This document shows positions 11,287 to 20,739 of a stretch of 64,000 bases of DNA, piece after piece. This stretch comes from Alviniconcha marisindica (Eukaryota > Mollusca > Gastropoda > Provannidae). The stretch lies in NCBI GenBank assembly GCA_018857735.1, contig JABMCL010000713.1, positions 1,157,501 to 1,221,500 on the forward strand, written 5' to 3'. The position numbers and the translations under genes are program-made. The stretch's first letter is position 1; every line of letters starts with the position of its first letter. Under the pieces are notes generated by a model. It had not been told where the DNA came from and did no database searches. It was given only the letters and a program-made list of their open reading frames with translations.

Positions 11287-14200
11287 AGTCGCATATCAGG
11301 GCAATGAGACTGAAGAAAAGGTTTTTAAAAAGAGAAAGGTTTTCAAGGAAGATTTAAAAGAGCTGGCAGAGGTAGGATGGCGGACAGAAACAGGGAGTTT
11401 TACTAGCAACAGTTTAGCATGGCCTTGGTGTTCTTGAGGGTGTCAGCATGTTGTGATGCAGACCAACCCATGGCAGGCACAAGCAAGTGACCGTGCTGAA
11501 CCATTGTCCATTCCACCCTGCTGAACCACTGTCCATTCCACCCTGCTGAACCACTGTCCATTCCACCCTGCTGATCCACTGTCCATTCCACCCTGCTGAA
11601 CCACTGTCCATTCCACCCTGCTGAACCACTGTCCATTCCAAACACATAAAATGTTCAAAAGAAAGCACACTGTTTATTAGGACAAAACTCAACATGCACA
11701 TTTTCGGGGTAATCCCCTTTATCAAGCTGCAAAACGACACTTAAACAACAGTTAAATGGTGAAAAATGAGATGGAGAGCTAAGCCACTTATCTGTTTTAA
11801 TTAAGCCACTTGAATCTTGTTTTAGAATGCTAGCAGTCATTCTTGTTTCAGATCATTGTCCGTTCCACCCATGCCATAAACTTCTGCAAGGCTTTTCGTT
11901 TCACAGACTTTGGGAAAATCAATATTGTCATGGTGTTTTTGTTTTCCAGGACTGCGTCTTGTTTCATGACACAGTCTTTCACAACATTCACTACGGCAAG
12001 TTGTCCAAATGTGAGGAGGACGTGTATGAGGCAGCAAAGATGGCTGAAATTCATGACGCCATCATGACCCGATTCCCGGACAAGTACGAAACGCAGGTTG
12101 GGGAGCGAGGGTTGAAATTGTCAGGTATGGAGACACCTTTTTTCAGTTCAGAATCAGTAAGGGAGGCTGGGGTGGCACTTAGGGTGACTAATTTGTTTCT
12201 TGTTACATAGAGCACTGAAGAATAAAGAAAGAAAAGGAAGAACGCATTATCATTGCAGAAGTTTGTGTGGTAGAGTCCATGTCAGTAGGCTATGTGCAGC
12301 CGGGCCGGGCACATACTTGTTTTGAGATTACTGTGAAAACTGTGCCATTGTTTTTCATATCAAGCATGTGTGTGTGTGTGTGTGGGAGGGGGGGGGGGGG
12401 CACTTTAAAAAAAAAATTAAAGAAAGAAAAGGATAGCTGAGTGGTTGTGACAGGTTCTTCATGTTAGTGAAGGGTTCACTGTAAGGTGTTCTGCTGGGGG
12501 TGGGGTGGGGCACACTTTAATTTGAAAGAAACAAAGAAAAGGGTAGCTCAGTGGTTGTGACAGGTTCTTCATGTTAGTGAAGGGTTCACTGTAAGGTGTT
12601 CTGCTGGTGGGGGAGACTTTAATTTGAAAAAAAGAAAGAAAAGGGTAGCTCAGTGGTTGTGACAGGCTCTTCACAGTAGTGGAGGGTTCAGTGTAAGGTG
12701 TTCTGCTGGGGGGTGGGGGGGAGCACTTTAATTTGAAAGAAACAAGGAAAAGGGTAGCTCAGTGGTTGTGACAGGCTCTTCATGTTAGTGGAGGGTTCAC
12801 TATAAGGTGTTCTGGTGGGGGTGGGGGGCACTTTAGTTTGAAAGAAACAAAGAAAAGGGTAGCTCAGTGGTTGTGACAGATTCTTCACAGTAGTTCAGGG
12901 TTCACTGTAAGGTGTTCTGGTGGGGGTGGGGGGTCACTTTAATTTGAAAGAAAGAAAGAAAAGGGTAGCTCAGTGGTTGTGACAGGTTCTTCATGTTAGT
13001 GGAGGATTCACTGTAAGGTGTTCTGCACAGGTGGAGAGAAGCAGAGAATTGCCATTGCCCGTGCCATCTTGAAAGACACGCCCATCCTGGTGTATGACGA
13101 AGCCACATCATCACTGGACACTATCACTGAGCAGGTACGGAGGCTGGTGTTGGACATCTTCACTGGCATTTTCACAAGGGTCATTCAGTTGATTTCAGTG
13201 GTAAAGTAATTGTTTGAGGAGTTTAACTTGTTTTTTTTATGCCCAGTCAACCAGTAGTTATATCAGCGTGAGTATGGAAAACACAACCCAAGTTGTTCAT
13301 GTTCATGGATCGGTTGTGTGTTTGTGTAAGTATATGCACAGTGGAGGGTTACCTGCCGGAAATGGCCGTCTCCTTTCTTTCTGACAATAGAGAGAGTTTT
13401 GGCTGGTAAATCCAAAATGCCAAAAAAGAGAAGAAATGGGAAAAGTATTATCACAGCAATTCTGGTAACACTGTTGTGCTTTCAAAAACAGTCTTCCCTT
13501 CTGTCACTCAAACACCACCAAAGGAAAGCAGTTGACCCAGTTGTTTTTTGCCTTCTTTCTTGACTTTTCAGATACATTCTTGGACAGGCAGACATTGGGG
13601 GAGTGGGGGGAACAGGCCAGGAAAGTCTGTGAAAGTGGCATTTTTGGCCAAGGCTTGAACAGTTTAGGAATTTGATGATGGTCAACAGGGGATTTCATTT
13701 GGGGAAGAAGAGAAAAAGAAGCAAAAAAATGGAGGCCAAACGATGGATGGTGAAAGGAAAAATACAAAATGTTGTGAGCTTAAAACCGCTCCCAGCCCAA
13801 TGGTATATAACATATGTAACTGAGCAGTGACTTGATCTGGGAAAATGGTCTGTAAGAGTGGGAATTAGGATAGATAATCAGTCTTGAACACCCAGTCAAA
13901 AGTGACGGTTGTATCAGGGCAAAAGCAAGAACCCGTGGAAGTAAAACTCCTGCATGAACCCTGAATGAGAAAAAGGACATCATTTATGTCAGTTATATTA
14001 ATGCATGTGATACTGTTTATTTCACAATATATTATAACTGATGCCAGTCGTATTAATGCATGTGATACTGTTTATTTTATAATACATTTCTTTTTATAAG
14101 TAATATATATTCTGTTTAATAATACCTGTGGTGTTAACCTTGCCTGTACATTGTTGCACGCTCTTAAATGGTCACTGTTTTATACATGTAAGTTGTGTTA

Positions 14201-14582
14201 TTTACGTGCGGCACCACCATTTTCCATTCTGTGGAATAAAGAAATATTCGACTCGACTAACTTGACCATTCAGTTTACCTGCCGTGCTTTGCAGAACATC
14301 CTGGAGGCTCTCAGGCGAGTGACCAAAGGGCGGACCACCATCGTCATTGCACATCGACTCTCCACAGTGGTGGACGCGGATGAGATTCTGGTCTTGCAGG
14401 ATGGCCAGGTGGCGGAGCGTGGAACCCACTTCGAGCTGATGGCCAACCCCGTCAGTCTCTACCAGGAACTGTGGCACAAGCAGTCGGCTGTGCCTGACTT
14501 TGTGGCTGGCTCCACGCATCCCAATGGGAGTGGAGACGAGACTGTGATAGATGAAAAGAATTCAATACCTCACTCCCACTGA
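1065..14582 (+). CDS. ABCB7: ABCB7 (mitochondrial ABC transporter, Atm1 family), 3' nine exons, 5'-partial
   Basis: Inner-membrane half-transporter that exports a glutathione/sulfur species needed for cytosolic Fe-S protein assembly (family knowledge). Exons: 1065-1153, 3735-3822, 5039-5213, 7327-7484, 8291-8454, 9771-9900, 11950-12124, 13031-13134, 14295-14582. All phases join, giving 456 residues to a TGA. The exons encode, in order: a membrane segment ([15 protein letters not shown]); the Atm1-type stretch [20 protein letters not shown] then YFNNE; two further membrane helices ([31 protein letters not shown]); Walker A GGSGSGKST split across exons 5 and 6; Q-loop VVPQD across exons 6 and 7; signature LSGGEKQ across exons 7 and 8; Walker [13 protein letters not shown]; and H-loop IAHRL. 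All catalytic motifs are intact. The N-terminal targeting peptide and first helices lie before the window. The first intron uses a GC donor. Four introns carry tandem arrays touching the acceptor. The C-terminus after WHKQ is short and divergent. Confidence 0.96.
1235..1261. repeat. Poly-C tract (27 C)
   Basis: An uninterrupted run of C followed by an AT-rich segment in the first ABCB7 intron. The length is likely to be imprecise in any assembly. Confidence 0.9.
1466..3132. repeat. 32-bp minisatellite, about 50 copies
   Basis: A tandem array with unit period 32, core GATAGACTAGAGACAGATG followed by GGGACTGTTTTGA. Copies in the middle (1880-2340) are nearly identical. Variants with TTTTTAGATAG, or with the ACTAGAGA half deleted, cluster at both ends, which fits central homogenisation and edge decay. 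It lies in the GC-AG intron of ABCB7. Confidence 0.96.
3308..3442. repeat. 60-bp tandem duplication with internal inverted repeat
   Basis: Two adjacent, almost identical 60-bp copies (GACCAGTGGAAGGGAAAATT, then TGGTCCACTGGCAGTATTAG) and a partial third. Each contains CCAGTGGA facing TCCACTGG. Looser relatives of this GGTCCAC-rich sequence occur near 1400-1445 and 48695-48785, suggesting a short dispersed element. Confidence 0.8.
3588..3680. repeat. 47-bp tandem duplication
   Basis: Two copies of GAGAACCTGTCTTGTCAG with a following ACAGACAGAAG segment, just upstream of ABCB7 exon 3735-3822. It lies about 50 bp from the acceptor and does not include it. Confidence 0.75.
4262..4480 (-). mobile_element. 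tRNA-derived SINE, minus orientation
   Basis: Read on the minus strand it starts with a tRNA-like head (ATGTGGCTCAACTGCTGGAG as A-box region, GGTTTGACTCCC as B box). The body follows (ATTTTTCTCC, then CAACTTTCAGTGCAGATTCT) and it ends in a stretch matching GCATGTTAAAAATCC. The same body recurs at 5515, 14800, 35849, 41757 and 53430 in this window. Intronic in ABCB7. Confidence 0.75.
5515..5700 (-). mobile_element. tRNA-derived SINE fragment, minus orientation
   Basis: Shares the body (GGGATTTTTAATGTGC, TGTACGAACACTGTAA, GGGAGAAAAATCC) with the 4262 copy, but the tRNA-like head is lost or diverged. It lies in the ABCB7 intron before exon 4. Confidence 0.7.
5814..5907. repeat. (GT)n microsatellite, imperfect
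   Basis: An interrupted GT tract of about 90 bp in an ABCB7 intron. Confidence 0.95.
6105..7326. repeat. 32-bp minisatellite built from the ABCB7 exon-4 splice acceptor
   Basis: About 38 units of GTGTGCAG + G(C/T)(A/G)(C/T)GATGACTGT + GGGAGTTT. The array ends at the real acceptor GTGCAG/GCACGATGACTGTCGGGG of exon 7327-7484. Units from about 6850 rightwards carry the exon-like GCACGATGACTGT; units to the left carry the drifted GTGTGATGACTGT. Some units carry a duplicated GACTGTT. Confidence 0.95.
7766..8000. repeat. (GT)n and degenerate TG/CATG-rich tract
   Basis: A nearly pure GT run (7769-7850, interrupted by ACATATATAT) grades into a degenerate GTGTACATGTAT region to about 7985. Intronic in ABCB7. 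Confidence 0.9.
8064..8276. repeat. 71-bp tandem repeat x3 adjoining the ABCB7 exon-5 acceptor
   Basis: Three units with starts near 8064, 8135 and 8206, each GTGTGTTCATGACNGTGAC then AACACATCTGTC and CACATAAATTC. A partial fourth runs into the acceptor GTGATGTCAG/AGCGACGTC at 8290/8291. Confidence 0.85.
9075..9770. repeat. 38-bp minisatellite built from the ABCB7 exon-6 acceptor (Walker A exon)
   Basis: About 18 units of TTTTTCAG + CAAGTCAACAATAGTA + CGCCTGTTGTACTC. It runs directly into the true acceptor TTTTTCAG/CAAGTCCACAATAGTACGCC. One diverged unit is shortened and a few have a CACTTTCAG insertion. Confidence 0.96.
10140..10460. repeat. About 30-bp minisatellite in ABCB7 intron 6
   Basis: About ten copies of GTGTGTTATTGGTC + CGACTCTAATTCTGACA with small length changes. 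It sits in mid-intron and does not reach the next acceptor. Confidence 0.9.
10522..10573. repeat. (CA)n microsatellite
   Basis: A pure CA run of about 50 bp in ABCB7 intron 6. Confidence 0.95.
11014..11290. repeat. Poly-G, (ATA)n and (CA)n cluster with a retroelement 3'-tail-like segment
   Basis: G-run at 11014-11029, (ATA)n at about 11089-11107, then ACTTAGAGCGCCTAACC and TTACAAGTTCTTTAC, then CA at 11203-11284. The ATA/GCGC segment is the reverse complement of the GCGCTTTACAAAT + ATTATTATT tails seen at 29490-29530 and 32640-32700. Confidence 0.75.
11505..11640. repeat. 25-bp minisatellite
   Basis: Five to six units of CTGAACCACTGTCCATTCCA. A single related sequence (CATTGTCCGTTCCACCC) lies 210 bp downstream at 11855, on the other side of an inserted dispersed repeat (11641-11830). 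Confidence 0.9.
11641..11830 (+). mobile_element. Dispersed repeat related to the 49.6-50.1 kb foldback element
   Basis: Contains TTCAAAAGAAAGCACACTG, TTTATTAGGACAAAAC, GGTAATCCCCTTTATCAAGC and GGTGAAAAATGAGATGGAG. These match, with divergence, the arms of the element at 49626-50073. It separates the 25-bp array from its likely source sequence near exon 7 of ABCB7. Confidence 0.65.
12368..13028. repeat. 105-120-bp tandem array with tRNA-like motif, adjoining the ABCB7 exon-8 acceptor
   Basis: Five to six units: GAAAAGGGTAGCTCAGTGG, TTGTGACAGGTTCTTC, AGGGTTCACTGTAAGGTGTT, CTGCTGGGGGTGGGG, CACTTTAATTTGAAAG. The GGTAGCTCAGTGG part resembles a tRNA A box, and AGGGTTCACTG is B-box-like. The last unit passes into CTGTAAGGTGTTCTGCACAG/GTGGAGAGAAG, the acceptor of exon 13031-13134. 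Confidence 0.9.
13243..13275 (+). mobile_element. Short dispersed repeat (GCCCAGTCAACCAGT family)
   Basis: GCCCAGTCAACCAGTAGTTATATCAG. Related copies with TTGGTGTTTTACACCCAGTC lie at 48919, 56990, 62586 (minus) and 22225 (minus). Confidence 0.5.
14100..14270 (+). mobile_element. Retroelement 3'-end-like segment in last ABCB7 intron
   Basis: AT-rich sequence ending in GGAATAAAGAAATATTCGAC, shortly before exon 9. The ending AATAAAG + short tandem tail is typical of LINE or SINE 3' ends and resembles the tails at 27520 and 50745. Family not identified. Confidence 0.4.
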
Positions 14583-14790
14583 GGGTGGAGTTGTACGTAG
14601 ATTGCAACAGGTGAATGTGGTGTGCGTTTTTTGTTTAGTTTTTCGCTGTTCTGTAACGGATGTGGAAAATCAGTATGCCGACCAAGAACGTAAAATAACG
14701 TTTTATTCATCCCAATGGGAAATTTGCAGCATAATTCAAGCCTCATGCAGATAAACATTAACCAGAAATAAAATTGCTTGCGACAGCTGT
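14583..14790 (+). other. ABCB7 proximal 3' UTR with candidate poly(A) signal
   Basis: Sequence after the ABCB7 stop codon. An AATAAA lies at 14767-14772, about 185 nt downstream of the stop, and is the first candidate polyadenylation signal. A SINE fragment begins just after it. A longer 3' UTR cannot be excluded. Confidence 0.4.
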
Positions 14791-14950
14791 CTCACACAGG
14801 TGCTGATGCATGCCCACAGGCTGTGCAAACTCCTCAAGAGAGTCTGCGCTGAAAGTTGACTCTTGGAGTAAAACCCCTTTCAAACACGCGTCAGCATTGC
14901 GGCTGGCTTTTCAATCAGTGCTTTACCAGCCAACCTATACTGCCTCTAGC
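14790..14950 (-). mobile_element. tRNA-derived SINE fragment, minus orientation
   Basis: Shares AGAGTCTGCGCTGAAAGTTG, GAGTAAAACCCC and GCGTCAGCATTGC with the 4262 copy. It lies just after the ABCB7 stop codon and probably marks or follows the transcript end. Confidence 0.65.
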
Positions 14951-15114
14951 TGCCCTGGAAGTGTTGGCCAAGGACGTGCCTGATGTTTCTGTTGACGGAC
15001 TGAAGAGTCCTCAACACGCGGTTTCCTCTGCAGTACTTGCATGGTGCATCCCCTGTTTCCCACGTAGGCCTCTAAAGCTAACTGGTGTGGATTGTGCATC
15101 CTACTGCACAAGGC

Positions 15115-15330
15115 ATGACATGGTTTTCAGCTTAAAGGGGAACTGAACTGATTTTGTTCCACACAGACTTAAAAAACTAACTGGTGTGGACTGTGCACCC
15201 TGCACAAGGTTTTCAGCTTAAAGGGGAACTGAACTGATTTTGTCCCACACAGACTTAAAAAACTAACTGGTGTGGACTGTGCACCCTGTACAAGGTTTTC
15301 AGATTAAAGGGGAACCGAACTGAAGCATCA
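15115..15330. repeat. About 85-bp tandem repeat, 2.5 copies
   Basis: Units contain TTTTCAGCTTAAAGGGGAAC, TGAACTGATTTTGT, CACACAGACTTAAAAAAC and GGTGTGGACTGTGCACCC. Intergenic, downstream of ABCB7. Confidence 0.85.
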
Positions 15331-15339
15331 TCATGGGGC

Positions 15340-16450
15340 CTGGTAATTTGAATGGAATAAAAATTACACACATGGAAGTTGGTGTGTGTGTTTTTTTGTT
15401 TTTTTTGCTAGATTATTCATCCTATTTGTGAAAAAAGGTGTGATGTTTGAAAGTTGCGAAAACACATCCATGTGTGCTGCCACTTTGTGCCCTGCAGTCT
15501 GTACCAGTGACCTGAGAGAGGTGGGCATGTGTGGCAGCACTGTCAGATACGCCACAAGCCAACCTCTTTCTGTTCTCTCTTGATGATGAGCCTTGGGAGC
15601 TCAAATTTGAAGAAAGAAAAAAGTACTTCTTTTGCCTATATATTGACAGAGTAACTAAATGCAACAGGTAGGTAGTCCAGTTTTTTTCTGCATTGTCAGA
15701 TCAGGTGGTTCTTTTTGGTGTTTAGTGCATACATCAATCAACCGCTCATTTGTACTAATCCAGTATGTATAGAAGATATATTGCTTTTGTTTGCAGATGC
15801 TTGTTTAATGTCAAAGATTACAAGGTGCCAGAGGGTGCATTTTTGTGTGTTTGTACCATGATTTTAAAAGGAAAATGTATTTTTATTGGGGTCTCGTGTG
15901 TGTTTAATTTGATAGAAATACAAGTGAACATTTAAAAACAAATGTGAACCTTCGTGACAGTTTAGGAGCTCTTAGCACTGAGGTGCTGCATACATATGAG
16001 AGGACAGACTTTGTACATGTGTGTGTATGTTGTTGTTTATTGCTTGCTTTTTTCTTCTTTTTCTATTACATATTTCTTCATGTGTTAACCCTTTCTTTTC
16101 TGTGTGTAAAAAGTCAGTTTTGTTGTTGAGGGTGAAATGTATTTTGAATGACAGAGTGTTGAAGTTGTTGAACACAAAGGGTGTCATAAATGTTGAAATG
16201 TATGTAATATTATCTGTGTTATCAAGACTGAAGTGCATTGAAGTACATAAGATGCAATCAGTGAAATATACTCATCAAAATATTGCATGAAGTGAGAAAG
16301 GGTCACAGAGAGTGAAATACAACATACCATCACCAGCGAAAACTATCAAAAACAATAAAGCACACTATGAAAAATCTAAAACAGGAATCTTGGAGATCTT
16401 GTAAAACCATGAAAACGTACCGAAGAACAACGGTGTGACAAAAGTAGAAA
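15340..16450. other. Intergenic, nothing recognised
   Basis: AT-rich sequence between the 85-bp and 121-bp repeats. It may hold distal ABCB7 3' UTR (an AATAAA lies near 16354). No coding potential or repeat family was recognised. Confidence 0.4.
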
Positions 16451-16685
16451 GTCTTCCGACAGTGTAGCATAAAGCCATTTCTTAACTGCAGTCACTTTAA
16501 ATGCTGACTCCAGAACACAAACTGCATGGACAGAGCTGCTTCTTAAAATGAATATCGGTATGAAGTATAAAGTCTTCCGACAGTGTAGCATAAAGCCATT
16601 TCTTAACTGCAGTCACTTTAAATGCTGACTCCAGAACACAAACTGCATGGACAGAGCTGCTTCTTAAAATGAATATCGGTATGAC
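16451..16685. repeat. 121-bp tandem duplication, near-identical
   Basis: 16451-16571 and 16572-16685 repeat GTCTTCCGACAGTGTAGC through TGAATATCGGTATGA with almost no differences, so this is a recent duplication. Intergenic. Confidence 0.9.
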
Positions 16686-17413
16686 TAGCACTGATGTTGT
16701 GATAGCTCTGTGGTACGACTGAGCAAAATTGAATACCATGTGATGAAGTAACCAGAAACTTTCCGAGCCCGGCATCAGCACTATCGTTCAAAGTAACTTG
16801 CTTATCTTTCCAGATATGAGCTCATAGTAATATTAATATAATAATTAATGTGTGTTCTAAAGTATAGTCTTTTCCAGAGAGAGACGATTCTAAGCACACA
16901 CGCATGGGCGCCTGCACAACAGTACGCCATCCCAAATTTACTATTTGAACAGATAATAAAATGGGCTTACGGTGGAGGAAAACCACAAGAGGGGAAAACA
17001 TGGCAGGTCTGTTGTTTTGGAAAAAGAAATGGGGGTTAGATCTGAAGGAGTCCAGAGAGGGTTTCTATCGGAAATGAAGGGGAAGGTCATTCCGTTGAAG
17101 GGGTCTGAAGATGGAAATGGTGGGGCGACCAACAGTGAAAAGTCTGGTGCAAAGAGTCAGGAGGCTGAGAGTAGCAGAAGCAGATCCAAGCAATCCCAGA
17201 GGGGGGAAACCACTGGGTCCCTAACTCCCATCACTTAACTACTTGTGTCAGTTGACTGTCACAAATTCCCCTTTCAAATGAGTCTGTATCTTAATTGAAA
17301 ACAGAAGGGAAATTTTGTCTGCCATTCTGGCAAGTCACATGCATTAACAGTTAGATCCATCAGACCAATCAGAAAGCTAGTTTGCCCTTCAGAACACTGT
17401 GGGCTTGCCGAAT

Positions 17414-17414
17414 G

Positions 17415-17448
<34 letters not shown>
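17414..17448. repeat. (CA)n microsatellite
   Basis: A short CA tract followed by TATATACAC. The sequence from 16690 to here and on to 18020 shows no recognised gene. Confidence 0.9.
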
Positions 17449-17454
<6 letters not shown>

Positions 17455-18028
17455 CACAGCATTTTTCAGTTGGTGAACTGTAGGCAAACAGTTTGTGAAC
17501 TGTGTATGCAGAGAATGGAGTATGGACAATGCACTAGTTAAGACACGGCTTCACATGAAAAGTGAGTCATAATTTGGTAACTTTCGTGTTCAACCGATCA
17601 TGACCTCCACAGGCTGACTGGGCATAAATAAATCATTGATAAGTAAATTGCTGTCTCTGTCGGCATAAATTACCAAAGCAAATCAACAGGGTACAACTGC
17701 AGTGTTGCCTTTCGACTCTTCTGGGAAGCTTGTTTTTACCACGTGTTCACATTTTCAAAAAGTATCCCTCTCATGGCACGTTTCCAAATCCTCGTTTGTC
17801 CAGTGATTTCATAATACCTAATAACCACAGTGCCACTCTTGTGGAACATGAGAATAGTCTTTTGACAGGTGTCCTAGTATGTTTTTCTGTGTTTGATGTT
17901 TCTAAGCGAGGTCTTTTCATCATTGCTGAGTTTGTTGGTGATTCTGCTGAACAGTGATACAGGGGGGTTCTGTGGCACCCATCTACCACACAAGATGGGA
18001 GCGCAGGGCGCTTTACAATAACACTAAC

Positions 18029-18066
18029 AACACACACACACAACACACACACACACACACACACAC

Positions 18067-18126
<60 letters not shown>
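18029..18126. repeat. (CA)n microsatellite
   Basis: About 95 bp of CA with three AACA interruptions. The flanks (17450-18020 and 18130-18790) show nothing recognisable. Confidence 0.95.
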
Positions 18127-18127
<1 letters not shown>

Positions 18128-18799
18128 CGGACAGGGAATATAGACACCTCTGTGAAGAGGACAGTTTAGAAATAGTTATTGAAGAGGCGAGTCTTGAGGA
18201 GGGGGAATCATAATGCTGTATTTCAGTGCACGCTTTCAGAGAAGGGTACTGTTTGTCTCAATGGCACGGGTCATAGAATTCAAAGCAACAGCGTAATGTG
18301 TGCAGAGCACATCAAAATCAAAATTTGGGCGTGGAAATCTTTGGCCAATACTCAGATGTTTTTGAGAGAAATGGCCCCAAAGGTCTGATGATCAGGGCAC
18401 ATTACCCAAGGCTTTAGGGGATTTTTGAGGCTGTTTCATCTCAAGGTTGGGAACTTCAGGGTGCGCGGTCTCTGTTATAAAATGTTCCATTGACTTTACA
18501 TTAAAAAATATAGCATGAAATTAGGCACCAGCTGCTCTGTATGAACTGGAACAACAGTAGCTTAGGTCAGTGTAACATCGGGGCACACAACTGGGCCGGC
18601 ACGTTCCAGTGTTGTGGTTGAAGGGAACGTGGGATGTGTCAGGTCTGTGGAAAGGGCTCCCTTGTTGCAGCGACGGTCCATGAAAGACTTACCTGGGTGC
18701 ATTGTGTGCATAGGACGAGTCTGTCATAGCACTGGAAAACACAGCATCCACTTGCTCCAACGCACAGTGGCACATCCTTTGAGGAAAGGTCATCTTTTG

Positions 18800-19330
18800 G
18801 GGGGATCATCCCTCTTTCAGGCCGCTTCTTCTGAGACCTTTCTCTTGTTTCCATGTGATCACGCCCCCCACTCCCCCAGACCACTTTTTCTAAGACCTTT
18901 CATTTGTTTCCATGATCCCCCCCTTTCAGACACTTTCTGACCTTCTTTTTCCATTGATCCCCCCCTTTCAGACCACTTTTTCTGAGACCTTTCTCTTGTT
19001 TCCATGTGATCACGCCCCCCCCCACCCCTTTTCAGACCACTTTTTCTAAGACCTTTCACTCATTTACATATGATCGCCCCTCTTTCAGACCACTTTTTCT
19101 GAGACCTTTCACTTATTTCCATGTGATCCCCCCCCTTTTCAGACCACTTTTTCTAAGACCTTTCACTCATTTCCATATGATCGCCCCTCTTTCAGACCAC
19201 TTTTTCTGAGACCTTTCACTCATTTCCATATGATCGCCCCTCTTTCAGACCACTTTTTCTGAGACCTTTCACTTGTTCCATGTGACCCCCTTTTCAGACC
19301 ACTTTTTCTGAGACCTTTCACTTGTTCCTT
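18800..19330. repeat. About 53-bp minisatellite
   Basis: About nine units of TTTCAGACCACTTTTTCTGA + GACCTTTCACTCATTTCCAT + ATGATCGCCCCTC, with C-tract length variants. It decays rightwards into 19330-19500. Confidence 0.92.
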
Positions 19331-19499
19331 ATGGGAAATTACCCTCCCTTTTGTCAGACACTTTTTAAAAACCTTTCACTACATGTTCCCATGGGTTGAC
19401 AGCCCCCCTCACTTCAGACACACTTTTTTTTTAATGAGACATTTCACATGTGCTTCTTTTTGTATCTTTCCTCTTCCTCCCCTTGTTCATGCATAATTT

Positions 19500-19865
19500 C
19501 TTGCTAGAAACCTTTCACACATTTCCACATGATCACCCCTCTTTTTGTGAAACCTTGCACACATTTCCACATGATCACCCCTTTTTGTGAAACCTTTCAC
19601 ACGTTTCCGCATGATCACCCCCCTTTTTGTGAAACTTTTCACACATTTCCACATGACCACCCCTTTTTGTGAAGCCTTTCACACGTTTCCACATGATCAC
19701 CCCTCTTTTTGTGAAACCTTGCACACGTTTCGACATGATCACCCCTCTTTTTGTGAAACCTTGCACACATTTCCACATGATCACCATCTTTTTGTGAAAC
19801 CTTGCACACGTTTCTGCATGATCACCCCTCTTTTTGTGAAACCTTTCACATGTTTCCACACAATC
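19500..19865. repeat. 42-bp minisatellite related to the neighbouring 53-bp array
   Basis: Eight to nine units of TTTTTGTGAAACCTTTCACA + CGTTTCCACATGATCACCCC. The shared ACCTTTCAC..TTTCCA..TGATC core shows common descent with the 18800-19330 units; a 10-12-bp segment differs. Confidence 0.92.
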
Positions 19866-20382
19866 ACCACTCCTTTGATATCACATCAGCTTGATTTTGG
19901 GAATTATCCTCAAAGAGAGGTTCCACTGTATTAAGTCGATGAAGCTTTTTAAAAACCATACCCTGGAGTGATCACTGGAACATGTATACCCTTGATGGGT
20001 TGGAACATGCCCATGATGGGTTCAGCAGTTTCAGTGCACTTCCATGCAGCAGGCATGCTTTTTGTTGTTGAATGAGGACATGTTATACATGTGCTTTTTT
20101 TTTTTTTCTTCTTCTTGTTTTCTTCTTGTATCATGCATAAATGAAGTTGAGCTTGCTATATGCATTTGTAGAGGCTGCTTGCCTCCGGAAACCATTAGTC
20201 CTGTCAAAAGGAGTTCATGCATGTGCAGGTTTGTTTTTCTTTTTGTCTAACAGATCAGTGAAACTGAGCTTGTTGTATGTTTTTAGAGACTGCTTGCCTG
20301 CCTGCCTTGCCCGCCTCTGAAGGCCGAAAGTCCTGTCTAAAGTCTGCACTCTTAACCAGCACATTCCTTGAGGGTGGGAGTT

Positions 20383-20735
20383 CAAGCGCCCTTCAAGGGC
20401 CCTTAACCTTTACTGCTTGTATTTAGGGGGGAGTTCAACGCCCTTCAAGGGCGCTTAACCGTTACTGCTTGTATTTAGGGAGGAGTTCAATGCCCTTCAA
20501 GGGCACTTAACCTTTACTGCTTGTATTTAGGGGGGAGTTCAACGCCCTTCAAGGGCCCTTAACCTTTACTGTTTTAGGGGAGAGTTCAACGCCCTTCAAG
20601 GGCACTTAACCTTTACTGCTTGTATTTAGGGGGGAGTTCAACGCCCTTCAAGGGCACTTAACCTTTACTGCTTGTATTTAGGGGGGAGTTCAATGCCCTT
20701 CAAGGGCGCTTAACTTTTACTGCTTGTATTTAGCC
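20383..20735. repeat. 52-bp minisatellite with an internal palindrome, about 7 copies
   Basis: Unit: GGGGGGAGTTCAA + CGCCCTTCAAGGGC + ACTTAACCTTTACTGC + TTGTATTTA. The GCCCTT/AAGGGC arms surround a single base. Units differ at the base after the palindrome (C or G) and by one shortened copy. Intergenic. Confidence 0.93.
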
Positions 20736-20739
20736 ACCT

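Noticed and set aside
16972..17238. 88-codon polar ORF downstream of ABCB7
   Set aside because: Starts at a GTG, shows no family resemblance and has no splice or promoter context.
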